A DNA stretch of 64,000 bases, taken from positions 1,364,001 to 1,428,000 of the forward strand of contig NC_044010.1 of the NCBI RefSeq assembly GCF_900496995.4. Direction: 5' to 3'. Shown in pieces: positions 27,096 to 48,100 of this stretch. A model generated the notes under the pieces. The model worked only from the letters and a program-made list of their open reading frames with translations, did no database searches and was not told where the DNA came from. The stretch is from Aquila chrysaetos chrysaetos. Lineage: Eukaryota; Chordata; Aves; Accipitriformes; Accipitridae. The translations under genes and the position numbers were made by a program. Every line of letters starts with the position of its first letter. The stretch's first letter is position 1.

Positions 27096-27191
27096 CTAAG
27101 ATTTAGCAGATGTACTCCGAGTAGCTTCCTCTCTCCATTGAGCTTTCTTCTCCAAGTTTATGCTTGTAAGAGATTCATTCCTTTTTACAGC
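27096..27191 (-). CDS. FAM162A: FAM162A terminal coding exon
   Basis: Acceptor atattgtag|GCTGTA. Encodes AVKRNESLTSINLEKKAQWR, then a short serine-rich tail and TAG. This matches the conserved LTSLNLEKKA C-terminus of the family. Confidence 0.92.
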   Translation of the reverse strand, partial: AVKRNESLTSINLEKKAQWREEATRSTSAKS

Positions 27192-30100
27192 CTACAATAT
27201 AATGACAAAACAAGAGCAGAAGGTATCACCTAAAGGACCACAGAGATGAAACTGGAATCAATAGTTTACAAAATATCTGGCCTATCCTGACCAAGGCATA
27301 GTTCTGTCAGCTTTAGTGCCAGGAAGAGAGAGGGTTAAAATAAAACATCCAGAGACTATTTTGGCTTAAACACATTACTTCTCTGGGAATAAATTAAACC
27401 CTTTTGTTAAGGCACTAGAAGATATATTCTGTGCTTCTGGTCAGTATTTAATACTAATCTCTCGTCTTCAGAAGTCAGAGGTACTGGAAACAAATCAAAA
27501 GTTAAACTTAACAGATTCCAGCTGCTGTGAAAACAAGGGTTCCAAAGCAGCTGTCCTCCTCTCTTTCTGGTGTTTGCATTCATACTACTACAACGTAAGA
27601 CGAAAATGTTCTGGGAATTGTCAGTGTTTGATCTCTTCTGCTAAAGCCAGTGAAAAACCTTTCCACTGTTTTGTTTCAGAGTGCTGCATCCTTTTCATTT
27701 TCATAGGTGAATGCTGACACAAATGTCACTTGATACTTCAGTAGTTCACAGTGCTGGGGTTGAGACTCTGTTACTAGTTTTAAGGTTTCTCTAGAACCCT
27801 TAGTAGTCTACAGAAACAAGTTTGAACATTGTCATCACAAGAACTCCTTCAGAGAAAGGCAGCATACAAATAAAGTTCTGCCCATCCATGTAGGTGCTTT
27901 AAGCTTAGGGTTTTCTGCTTCCAGTCATCCTTAAAAGAATGTAGCGGACTGTGTTTCTGTTACCACTGTGCTTTTTATCCAAAGTAACATGACAATAAGT
28001 TGCACAGATTATATTCACGTTCCTTGACTTTAAGACTAATGCTGCCAAGAGGCTTTAGCTTGGGTTCAGTACACAAAAAGCGCTCCTTGCTTCTTTACAG
28101 AAATACCTCAAAGTTAATAGTTCACCAACTGTGTTAAAAAACACATAAAATTAAAGCATGACTAACCTTTGCTGCACTTGGAATCTTAAACTTTACTCTC
28201 TTCATATGATGCAAATTAAATCATAGACCTAATTCTGCCACATACTGAACTTCGTTGATATCTTGTCAAATTCTATGTGAGGGATGCTCAGCATCTGCAG
28301 GACATGGGAGCTTTTCTATGCAATAGTTTTTCAGTTCAACAAACAATAATTTGAGAAAACTTGTTCCATCCACACTACAGGAAGACTATTTTCTAATGCA
28401 ATTAAAGGGCACAGAATTATTACTGACCATCTCCTCACTGTTTAAAAGACTTTTGAAAATTCTCAAGCCTGTTTGTGGAGAAACATACTCATTTGCTATT
28501 TCCATTATATTGATTCTATGAGTGTTGCAGCATGTAGAGAGGCATTTGCAACAGGTCCATACAGTCACTGTATGGGCCCCAGTGGCGCAAGGAGCATTTA
28601 CCTGCCTACCAGATCCTCACCACAGAAGGTGCTCTTTCCTTTCAAACTCTCACAGCCCGTCAGGAAAATCAAGGTGTTAAAACAGCACAAGCTAAAATTA
28701 AGTATTGCACTGAGAAAAAAAGATATTTTTTTTTTCTTTTCCTTTTAAAGGAAGCATATACAGTCTTAACAGTGACATCACCCTTTTCTGACTTGAGAAT
28801 TAATCAATGAGGGTCACTTCTGGTGAACTAGATGGACTTATTTTTAGTTTTTACTCAGTGATAAAATGAAAAAAAAAACCAACCACCCCAAAACCAAAAC
28901 AAACCCGAAACAAAACAGTACTAACAATTCATAAGAGGAGCTGAGGAGTTCATGTGAAGATTGATTTGCACTCACCAGCCAAAAATCTGTGCTTACCTGC
29001 TTCCCTTTAATCACCATGACTATGCATCCCAATATTGTCAAGGCAATCATTACGTAGCTGATCTTCACACGCAGTGTGGTCTTTGCTGCTCTGATTGTTT
29101 CAATCCTCAAGAAATAATAATAAAAGAACAGACTCATTATGAGAGACCCAAATAAATCATTTGGCTAATTGTTTAATTTCTCCTAGCATGCTCTCTGTAA
29201 TTTGTGTAATGCTAACAGTACTTGGCTCTTTTCACATAAAAGGTTTTAGAAGAATGGGAAAGGCTTATCCCCAGCTACCTTGGGAGATACTTGATCACAA
29301 AGGCATTCCTTTCAAAGTTGGAAACAAACCCAACATTTTTAACTTCAGTTATGTAATTGTTAAGAGACAATATTGCCTTTCCAGACCACTGGACTGCAAC
29401 GCAAAGGAGGAAGGCTGCAGTATTTGAGTATGGATGTTCACTGTGGAGAGGGCAGGAAAAAGAGAGGGAAGGTTTTACTAATACAATGTTTTTCTTAATG
29501 TTAGCTCCCTCTGTGCTCACTACCACCTTCCAGTATCTGCAAAGCCATCCATATTAGAACCGTGGTGTATTTAACATTGTTAAAACATGCATTTTCGCTC
29601 GATAGCAGAAGCATGGTAAAAACCATTTGTCAGCAGGAATAAAATGCATAGTGTTTAACAGTTGGGAGTTTCTTGGGCAGAGGGAAGCATTATCACAGCT
29701 TAACAATTCTTTCTGCCTGAACTTCAAAATAGTTTCATTTATGACACAGTCTATATTTTCAAGCAAGAAGGCTTCCTCTACTACAGGATTTCATCGTGCT
29801 ATAGATGACATACTGGCTGCTGAATGTAATGCTCCTCCGAAATTCTGAATAGGACTTGGTAAAAGACTAGTGATTACCACTTCCCTCCTGCTAGAGTAAA
29901 TAGTCTTAAGGTAATCTAAGGAGGCATGGAGGATTGTAAGCTTTCCAACATCAGCTTTGGACAGAGGACTCCTTTAAATCTTTCTGGTTTTTATTTCAGG
30001 GGGCTTATCTAGCCACACCAGTAGCTATACTACTCCTTCGGGAAACCTGTTGCCTAGTCTGCTGTTATCTTTTAAAAACCAGAAATGTTCCACAAGAAGA

Positions 30101-33100
30101 GTATCAGTTATTAAAGCCTTCCAGCTGCACATGTGGTGAGTCAAAACAAAAAAATAATTTATTTTAAGTTGGGTTAAACTCTGAAGATCATTCTACCCAA
30201 ATGACATCTCAGTTAGTTACAGCAAATTTAAAGTTCGTATTAGAGATACCAATACAAGAAGGGCCAGTGAAGCATAATGATTTTAGATGTGCTTTCCACC
30301 ATAACCAAAGACCTGTACCCTACATGTTTAACTCCCCTTGCAGAATTTAGAGCAGTTGACTCCCTTCTCAAGGGTCTAATATTCTCATTGATTAAATTTG
30401 GCATATTATAAAATTACAGATGACTAGAAAAGCATCAACATCATGTGATGAAAGAATAAATGCATGAAACTAGGTAACTATACCCCAGACTAACATGGAT
30501 AGTGGATTTAATGGAACTGGGAAATTACCACTTCACAGAAACATGAGTGAATATGGAATCTTTTACCACATTTTGACCCTTGTACTTGGAGGAAAAAAGA
30601 TACCGAAGGATCCATGATAGTTCAACATGGTAAATCACATAGGACCTGAGAATTGAAGAGAGTTTTGTCCTTGTTTTTGAAGAGGAGGGCAAGAGTGATT
30701 TGATCACTGTTTCAAAGTATTGATATGAGTACAAAATTTCTGATCATAGGGAACATGTCCATCTGCCATGAAACTAATAGTTAAATTTAGCTTCCAGGTT
30801 ATTTGTTTCTGGTAATAACCTGCAATGAACAACTTGGGTGCAGGCTGCAATTAAGCTGAAATGCACAGAAGTGGGATTTAAAAACTTCATTAGTTAATTT
30901 TTTAAGTACCTTAGGTGTGTTAGAGTATACAAGAGGAAAAGGTAGTTATCTGGACACAATTTGCATTTTAAATCAATTCAGTGGCTAAGATGAACATTTG
31001 TTTAATAAACGAGTTACTTCTGATCACCACATCTTGCAAGATTACCAAGTTATATTGCAAGCCCTTACAACCCACTCTTAATTCAGCTCAGAACAGGAAA
31101 ACAAGCTTTTGTGCTTTTATAGTTCTCAATCGTCTTCTCAGCTTTGGCTGAACTATTTGCCTAAATAAAAAAAAAAAAGAATTCCCTATGCATTTGCAAA
31201 AATGGTCAGCTTTTATCAGAAGTTGGTTTGTCCTTTCAATAAACCATTGAAATGACTTGAATCGCTCTGCTAACTCTGTTTTTTTAAACACACTCATAAC
31301 AAGCGTTTGGTATGCAAAAATACATGAACTGACAATTTAGTAAAGTTTTAATAATTTACACCTTTGTTTATTTCAAATGTAGTTTTAAGAAAAATGATTC
31401 AATACAAAATTGAAGAACTCTTTTTTTAACAGTATTTATCCATTATGATACATTTAGAAAAAACTTAAGATACATGGGTGGATTTTCAATTCCCGTATGG
31501 TGCATCCAAACAATATCTTTAGAGGGCAGCTACATAGTTTGCTTACCCAAGTAGTACAAGATTTACTGTATCTTTTTAATGTAAATAAATACATATATTT
31601 AAAAGCATTACAAGCACGTTTTAAATAACTATACTACCACCAGGAACATTTTTTAAACTAATAATCGCCTGTTGTTGTTAAGTTTGATCTTCGTTTTAGA
31701 CAAACTAGAACATCCAGTTTTATTTTCTACTTTTCACACAGGGCAAAGCATTGATATTTGGGCTCCACCAGCAACAGGGAAATTTTGACTATATATATTT
31801 TTTGTTAGGGAGCCTTTCCACTGTTTGTTAGTTTAGATTGCAAGAGTAAAGAAAGTTGGCCCGTGTCCTCTAGACATTCATTAATAAATATTTTAAATGA
31901 GTTTCAGTTATTCTATAGCTCTATCGTGAAAGTTTCACACAACGGGAGACTGACATATAGAGAAAAGCACTAGAAAAAGCTCACTAATATTCACAAAAAG
32001 CTTTTTTGATTGGGAGAGAAGAGTAAAAATTAACTGATTTGTGATGTTTTTCTAATGAAACAACTGATAGATGCTGGTCATCCCTTCAGAAAAAAAATCA
32101 AAAGGGATATATTATCTCAGCAATACAGAACTGCTCAGGTCATCTCGTCTACAAGACGATACACCAAACAAAGCGGTGTAAGATTTTTCAGCTGTGAAAA
32201 CCCATTCCATTTAAGAAAAGTTATTCTGGAGTTACATTCAAGTATCTTACTCCTGTGTAGACAACGTCTCTTTTACAGCTTCAAAACTGGCACTTACGAG
32301 ACAGTCTCTGGTATATCCTCTGGTTTTTTGAAATGGCCTGCCCACAACAAAAATCTTTTCTCCCAGTCTGTAGGCTTGTGTCCAGGCACCCTCAAAGGAG
32401 ACCGACCTAAAAAAAAGCCCAACGAAACACACAAACAAACAAAACCCAAAAAACACCAAAAACAACAGTCAGAGAAGCTGAATTGCCACAGCTGTAATGA
32501 GACCAGTTAGGGTAAGCAATGCAGAATTTTAAGTAAGATTGCTAGAGTTTGTTAGGGAACCAAAAGTATATCACAGTCAGATTAACAAACCTGTAAATAT
32601 GGACTAAACTGAGGCCATGTAAGGAAAGCCCAATCTTGCCCAAGACCTCCGTATTTGTAGCTCTAAATTTGTAGAACTTGCTCCAGCATCTAAGCTTCCT
32701 AAGGTGCTGTGATATTATAGTTTTCCTATTACATTTAAATTAGTTGGAAAAAAAAAAAAAAAAAGAATCAAATGGAACTGCTACAGAAAAGCCAATAAGC
32801 TGCACCATTACATCACAGAATGTTAACTTTTCCAGGTGGTGTAAGATTTTATCTTATCTGGAGGTATAAACAAACAGATGACCATAGGCAAAGATTAGTC
32901 CCTTAATTTTCAGCTCAGTCTTTCAAACTTCATATACAAAATATTCAGAATGTAATGGGGGAAGGTTTCCGTACATAATATACCATTAAAATCTAGCAAA
33001 CAAAGTGTAAAGATAGACAGCTTTTTTTCTTTTTTTTAAACAATGGGAGGTATCCTGTATGGATGTGTGCTGCCTCATGGATTCATGAATTATCTAGGAA

Positions 33101-35878
33101 GTAGGGTGGATACACAGTTTGCTGACAACACTAAGTTATTCAAAAACATAGAGAAGAGGGCTATGCGCAAAGAGCCGCAGGGCTTCAGAATCCCCAGGCC
33201 ACGAGATGGCCAGTGAAACCCCCCGTATATGAACAGGAAGCAATTCCAGTTCACATACAAATGGCAGACTCTAACCTAACCATTATTACTGAGGAGTAAG
33301 TCCTCGGGATTTCATAGAGTTTTTGGCAAAATGTTCAGTAATAGTGAGAAAGGGAAACAGCATTACTAGCAATGATTAGGAACTCAGACCAACACAAAAG
33401 CATTATTACGCCATTGTATAAAACCGTGACTCCAGCATTTTGAAAAGCATGTGAAATACTGATCCCTCATCTCAGAAACAGCTGAAACAGAACAGGCACA
33501 GCAAAAATTGGTAAGGACGACCACAGGTATGGAATGGCCACCATAAAAGAAACAGTATCGTAGACTGAGACCCTTTGGCCTGGAAAAGCAGTAATTGAAG
33601 CTCCCTCCAGCACAACAGAGGGCACCGGAATCAGAAGCGACATTAGGAGTGTAAGTTACAATGAACAGGTCCTGTTTTGGAAGGGGTACTCAATCAAGGA
33701 ACATCAGATTGAAAAAAGCACACCATCAGGTTCAAAAACAAACACAAGACTGTATTTGCTTTCTCGCAGCATGGTTCAGCTGAGGAATTCCTTCTCAGAG
33801 AACGTGGATGCTAAAGATAGGTCCAGCTTCAAGAGACTGGACAAATTTATGAAAGAAAAATCCAGTGAGGACCATTAAACACAAAGACGCCGCCTCTGGG
33901 ACAGCAGTCTAGGGGAGAAACACTATGTCTGCCCTCTTTCTATACTCTTCCTTAGATCCTTGCTGTTGGTCGCCATTCCTATTAGTCTTCGCAAAAATGT
34001 ATGGGGCCTCCTTTACTGGCCACTACAGGAGACATCACACCGTTATGGAGACCTTTGGTCTTACCCAGTACAGCTGCTTTATGTTTTTAACACAGAAGTA
34101 TGCAAAATGCTTCACATCTGTATGCTCCTTTTATTCTAGCATCAGTAGGCCATGAAGGGAATGTGTTATACAGGAAGCCTGATTAGAGCATTGTAACTGT
34201 CCCCTATATAGTGAAAAAATGTTTCATGGCCTGAGCTTTACTTGACCAACTCCACCCTTAAACATGAACCAAGCCAATGATTCAGACTGACTCCCTCCTG
34301 CAGGACATGTTCAGTTTTGTGAACAGCTGGAGTTGGTTGTACTATGAAAAACTGCAGAAGTATTTTAGCTCGTACAACATTCCTAAACATCGGTAGTTTA
34401 CATTGGGGTTGAACAGTCTGTTCTAGAGCGCAGCTGAAGAGCCTCAGTGTAGGACTGCACGTCAGGTAAGATACTAGTGACCTGCTACAAAGTGAAAGCT
34501 GTGTTATTGTCACAAGAAGAAATATCGACCCCTGGCTTTGTTAAAAAACAAGATTTTATTGCTAAATTTAGTGCTCTGTTTTTCAGTCTAAGGATCAGAA
34601 TTCCCTCTCACAAAATCATAGATTAGCATCTATGTCAGCCAAATTCCTGTTCAGATGACTGCAGCCGGGATATCTAAGTATTTCGTGACACGAAACATAG
34701 CATGATTGTTATGAAAAACTCTTACTTCTTGGCTGAAGTTGACTTTGTTCCTGGGGTTTAATGCAAAGCCGCCTGCTTGTCTTCGGATCCACTCCTTTAG
34801 TCATCCTCAGAATTGAGGGAATATTTCTTCCCAGCAGTTTAACAGCCCTATCTGGAAGAGAAAGCAGAGGAAGCAAAGGGGCCAAATCTAACTCAGAATA
34901 GTAGAGAGTGAGAATACTACTAGCTTTTAAATGGAAGTCGTTGATTTTTTTTAAGCACAAGAGAAAAAAGAAAGAAAAACAGTAGGTACAAATCTAGTAT
35001 TATGCGAGAAGCACCAGATTTAGTTGTAACAGAGCCTACCAAAGAAATTAAAGCTTGTCTATAAGCTATGACTCGAGCTTGCCCATTAACCTTATTTCAA
35101 AAAATAGCAATGCAAGATTACAGCCTACAAGCAATTTCTAAACCACAATGCACATCACAACTTCAAGGAACTTATCTATTCATATGCTGCAGATAGACTT
35201 CGGACAGTGCAATTTTAAGGACGGCACACCAGCATTCTACCAATCTTGTCACATCCCAAAAGCGAGTGGCAGACTTGACAGAGTCAAGAAAAAAGCCAAA
35301 AAAAGCAAAATCTTGCTGTATTGAGATACCTACTTTGTAGGGTATTAGAAAAGGACAGGGCACCTTATCAATGAAAACATACTCTCAAGAAAGAGCTTCT
35401 AATTCACTAATAGAATGAAAAAATTCTGAGGGGGGAAAAAATACTTTGAAAGGCAAAAGGGGACTTTTAAACATAGAAATTGACTTATTTTTTCCTTCTT
35501 TATGCTAGCCGAAAACGTCTCTCCTACGAGAAACAGCTGCCCTTTACATTCCAGCTCTGGAAAAAAAAAAAATAAAAAATAAACGTACGTTTACAGCCGA
35601 CCCACCTCCCTCCCCAAACGAAACCAGCCAGCCTTCAAGCCTTAACGCCCATCGGACACGGGCTCTTCACCTCACCCCTGCCGCAACCGCCCGGGACCCG
35701 CCACCTCCGGGGGTCCCACCGGGCCGCCCCGGGCCTGACAACGCCGCTTCACCCGCCGCCTTAGCGGGGGGGGAACCGGCGGGCAGCCCCCGGGCCTCCC
35801 AGAGCGGCGGCGGAGGCGTGTTTGTGTGTGTGGGGTGTGTGTGTGGAGGGGGGTTCACTCACCAGCGCGTCCCCACAT
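27096..35878 (-). CDS. FAM162A: FAM162A (HGTD-P), complete in five coding exons
   Basis: Mitochondrial membrane protein, known in mammals as a HIF-1-responsive, pro-apoptotic factor. Exons on the minus strand (35863-35878, 34726-34851, 32298-32406, 28997-29105, 27096-27191) join in phase into 456 nt, 151 residues plus TAG; human is ~154. The start is the first ATG after the CpG island (gccATGTGG) and splits a codon into exon 2. The N-terminus (MWGRADRAVKLLGRN) is basic, as expected for mitochondrial targeting. Family signatures in order: CIKPQE (~40), HKPTDWEK (~61-68), FKKPEDIPETVS (~73-84), AAKTTLRVKISYVMIALT with one hydrophobic segment at ~99-116, and ESLTSINLEKKA near the C-terminus. It starts 318 bp from MIX23, head to head. 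All junctions are GT..AG, with no breaks. Confidence 0.93.
28997..29105 (-). CDS. FAM162A: FAM162A coding exon 4 (membrane segment)
   Basis: Acceptor tttcttgag|GATTG and donor AAGCAG|gtaagc. Encodes IETIRAAKTTLRVK followed by the hydrophobic ISYVMIALTILGCIVMVI. The acceptor tract is weak (ttattatttcttgag), but phase and homology fix it. Confidence 0.93.
29106..32297 (-). other. FAM162A: FAM162A intron 3
   Basis: AT-rich sequence with a poly-A run near 31,168-31,179. No frame with a recognisable product on either strand. Intron 4 (27192-28996) is similar. Confidence 0.7.
32298..32406 (-). CDS. FAM162A: FAM162A coding exon 3
   Basis: Acceptor ttttttag|GTCGG and donor GTCTC|gtaagt. Encodes VPGHKPTDWEKRFLLWAGHF and then KKPEDIPETV, the most diagnostic FAM162 motif. 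The 151-codon plus-strand frame over it is a shadow. Confidence 0.93.
32748..32765. repeat. Poly-A tract
   Basis: About 18 consecutive A in the FAM162A intron between exons 2 and 3. Confidence 0.9.
33060..34100 (+). repeat. Decayed CR1-like LINE fragment in a FAM162A intron
   Basis: Plus-strand text fits the C-terminal half and tail of a CR1-type ORF2. It has cagtttgctgacaacactaa (the FADDTKL region of the reverse transcriptase, here altered), ccctttggcctggaaaagca, then agcttcaagagactggacaa and atccagtgaggaccattaaa, and near the end ggtcttacccagtacagctg. Many stops and small indels show that it is old and inactive. It lies antisense to FAM162A between exons 2 and 3. Ends are approximate. Confidence 0.65.
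34726..34851 (-). CDS. FAM162A: FAM162A coding exon 2
   Basis: Acceptor ctcttccag|ATAGGG and donor CCAAGAA|gtaaga. Encodes (D)RAVKLLGRNIPSILRMTK through LCIKPQEQSQLQPR, basic and presequence-like. Ends in phase 1. Confidence 0.9.
35863..35878 (-). CDS. FAM162A: FAM162A coding exon 1 (16 coding bases)
   Basis: ATGTGGGGACGCGCTG|gtgagt on the minus strand. Only five codons plus one base are coding. The split GAT codon is completed by exon 2, and the frame agrees with the rest of the gene. Confidence 0.85.
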
Positions 35879-36196
35879 GGCGCGGCCTCCCGCCCCGGCG
35901 GCGCTACCCAGGCCCTCCCCGGCTCCCCTCAATGTCACCGCTGGGCCGGCGTCCCGTCCCGTCCCGTCCCGCCCCGCCCCGGCTCCGGGATTGGAGAGCG
36001 GTGAAGGCGGCCCGGGCCGCCGGTGTGGGACGCCCGGCCGTGAGGGGGCCGCTCCGCCGCGGGCCGGGGGAAGCGGGCGTCCGCCCTCAGGCAGGACCCG
36101 CCTGGCCTCGCCTCGCCCCGCCCACCGCCGTGCCGTGCGCGTCATCCCGCCTCCCCTCTTGGATTGGCCGCCGCCGCGGCCCTCGGCCTTTCTAAT
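35879..36196. promoter_or_regulatory. Bidirectional CpG-island promoter of FAM162A and MIX23
   Basis: The 318 bp between the two divergent start codons must hold both core promoters. It is very GC- and CpG-rich, with no TATA box. It carries a run of CCGTC/CCGCC repeats and Sp1-type CCCCGCCCC near 35,950-35,980, and two inverted CCAAT (ATTGG) boxes at ~35,990 and ~36,162. The TAATATGGCGGCG element overlaps the MIX23 start. The CpG-rich domain extends to about 35,590-36,560. Confidence 0.85.
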
Positions 36197-44941
<8,745 letters not shown>

Positions 44942-45161
44942 TGTGGGGTATTTTCCATCAAGGTGGTCCATAACCATGAGAGCCGAACTGGAAAGAGACC
45001 TTGGGTGAGCTGTATTGGGACCCTCCAGAACCAGTAGAACCCAGTCTTGTTTTGTTTTGGACCTACTTAGCTGAAATCTCAAGGTTGAAATGATTCTCCT
45101 GTAATTAAGAGAAAACAACTCGTCTTTTGTACAAAATATGTGAACAAATGAGTTTTATAGT

Positions 45162-45167
45162 ATTAAA
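45162..45167 (+). promoter_or_regulatory. Candidate polyadenylation signal of MIX23
   Basis: ATTAAA variant about 220 bases after the stop. Position is plausible but not decisive. Confidence 0.3.
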
Positions 45168-45199
45168 ATAATTTTCAAATGGAATGCGAAACTGGCATC

Positions 45200-48100
45200 T
45201 TTCTTGAACTTCTACAGCTACAGCAGTCCTAGAGGGGAAGAAATGGTAAAAACCAGCTCTGAGCAGGGAGGACAGGGCTCTCCCTGAACTGGTGCTTGCT
45301 AAACTATGAGTGAACTTGGTGTGTTTGTGCAAATACTCTACTGAATTCTGAAAGGAAATAAGAATTGCAGAATGATCAGCAAGTGTAGGTTCAGCATCCC
45401 TGAAAGTAAGAAGCTACCAGCATTGTTCCGAACTACTCAACACTAGCAGCGTTGGTTCAGGGTTGCATGTGGATACAGGCACTGTTCCCACAATGCTGAC
45501 AGGCAGCATCTGTTGCATACTGTCCTTTGGTCTGCGTTACGAAGTTCTGGATTTTGTCTTTAGATTGGGAACATGGTGTCGATTAAAACTACTTTGGGTT
45601 GGATATGATATGTCTCATTCAGGAATGAGACAGTTAACTACCCAGTGACCCTATTTTGTCCCTACTTCTGAACCTTTAATTCTATAGGTGAATTGCATTT
45701 GAACTGAGAAAATAGCTGTGCACGCCTGATGCTGTTGATTCTGCCATAGCGTTGTATTTAGAAAGCTTTAATGCAACAACCCTGCAGTAACACAGCATTT
45801 AAAAGTGGCTAAGTATGAGGAAAGCAGCATTGCTGTAATTATACCTTGATTTTTTTTACTAACTCTAATTGGCTGACAGTCAAATGACAAGGTCTGCTGG
45901 GTTGCCAGCTGTTTTTATTACTTAGTGATATGTCTTTAAGAACCATTGAACTTGAACAGAGCCTTAAAAATACAGGCCCCATCTTGCAAACACTTGGAAT
46001 TCAATAACCACACTGAAATTACTATATACTCTCACATTCCTAAAAGCTGTGCATATACGGGGTGTGGGAAGTAAATGGAGGAATGTACCTGTGTTACTGA
46101 CAGCTGGCAAAAATCTGTGCAGCATCATCTGTTTTACAGTTGTTTGTCCAGCAGAGACTCAAACTACTTGGTGGCCTTTATTTTTAGGCAGCAGAGTCAC
46201 TTAGTCTCACTTTTCTTTGACAGTGAGGCAGAAATATATTTTAAGTCTTTGAGGATGTAAATCCTAATGTTCAAACTTCATTTTTTTTTTTCCTTTTTTT
46301 CCCAAGGTACTGCAACTGCTCTAAGCAGAACTTTATTCCAGTTGGAGCGCTCGTCTCACTCTTGAAGTATTCTCATTGTTTTTCTGCAACTCTGAAAGCA
46401 GAAAACATGTTTGTTCTTCAACTCTTAAATTCTTATAATTGTTTATCCTCGAAGTGGAAATCAAATACTGCTCAGAACTGTATGCTGAATTGCTAGTAAC
46501 CTAATTTCTACAGGAGATGGTCCACTAATGAGATGTTGAGAACAGTTAGTTTTGATTTCAAAGTTGGTACTCTTGATACTGACCTCTAATATAGGCGTCT
46601 AAAATATTGGTTCTCTCCAGGGCTTGGATCTACAACTGCGGAGACAAATTCTCCTTTTAAGCCAGTTGTATGATAGAAACTTCTGCCAGTGTGTATAGAG
46701 TTGTCATCAATACTCTTGAAATTTAAGCTTGTATTGTATTTCTGTAGAAACTAGAGAATGTAATGAGAATTAATCACTGTCCTCCTCTATCCATCCAGAT
46801 GTTTGCTCAGCTGTTGTGGGAAAACTTCTTCACTTAAGCACATGCTGTGAAAAATGACCTGTGAAATGGATGTGATACATATGCAGATTTTTTTTTTTTG
46901 CAGTAGCTCAGCTTAGCACTTGTTATGAGAAAACTATGTAAAAAAACCCCAACCCCAACATAGCTCTATTTTTCATTTGAACAAAAGGCCAAATGAGTAG
47001 ATCTATACAAACCTGTATGTGAAAAACTTCTCATACCATAAGAAGACTTCTAAGTCCCAAACATCCCTTCTTCAGGTGTTTGCAGCTTGTATACAGAGGG
47101 TTGCACTAAGAAGTTGAATTCCTCTATTTAGTTTGCTCTGAGCACAGGGGGATATCTCTTACAGTACATGGCAAATCACCTGGATCAGAGGCTGTTTGAA
47201 TCTTGCTGTTGAACTTAGTGGAACGTTAAGGTGAGTAACTGGAATTGCATGCCATGCTTTGGGGCACAGGGAAGGAGAAAATGGCTTTGCTATTTTTTGA
47301 GTACTTAAGATCTGCCTGTGAAGTGGGATGTTTTGTGATGGTATGTAAATGGCCTTGGTATGAGCTATGGGCCACACTAAACAAAGGCAGGTAAAATCTC
47401 TGTGTCTAGTGACCCCTGTCCATTCTAGGATCGTGCTTAGTCTGCGATTGAATCGTGCTTCAACTTTGCCATCAAGGTAGTCACAAAATTACTGGGCTGC
47501 TTGATGTCATATGTGAATCAAATAATGGACCCCACAAATACCAGGATTTCATTCTTTTCCTGGTTCTAACTTTTATTTCTGCAAGTAAAGGCACTTGAAC
47601 AAAAAGCACAACTGATGCCCCTGCCCAGAGCCTAGATCTCCTGCAGGTGGCTTGCCCTTCTTCTGGGGCTTTCCAGAAATGGTGAATATAGGTGGGCAGA
47701 TCTTGCTTGCTTGGAAAGTCCTCTCAAGCATGTACTTCTTATTTCCTTCTGTGAAATAGAAGGAGGTGTGTTTTTTTTCTGGCACTTGGTGCTGTTGTCT
47801 TATGCAGCCTGTAGGCACTTGAGAGTGATGAAGTAGGTAATCTCTTTACAGAATTTTTTAATGATAGGATTTGGTTGTCTTGAAGCAGACTGAGCGGAAG
47901 AGGCTCTTTACTGGTACCACAGGCTCAGCATAGGCGGGGATATGGTAACTTTTTGCTGCTGAAGTTTGGGTTTCTATTAATCCTAGTTGGTGTACAATGT
48001 CAGAAATCTCTTGAAATCAGAGTGGGTAGCAGGAGAGGAAACCTTTTTTGCAGACTAGCATCTTGAAAGTCAAGGATGTTACTGTGATGATGACAAATAG

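Noticed and set aside
32055-32510. 151-codon plus-strand open frame
   Set aside because: It lies over FAM162A exon 3 on the other strand and has no recognisable motif; the exon explains the region better.
47573-47818. Minus-strand 81-codon frame followed by AATAAA, suggesting a processed retrocopy
   Set aside because: No protein family recognised in any of the three frames and no clear poly-A tail or target duplication.
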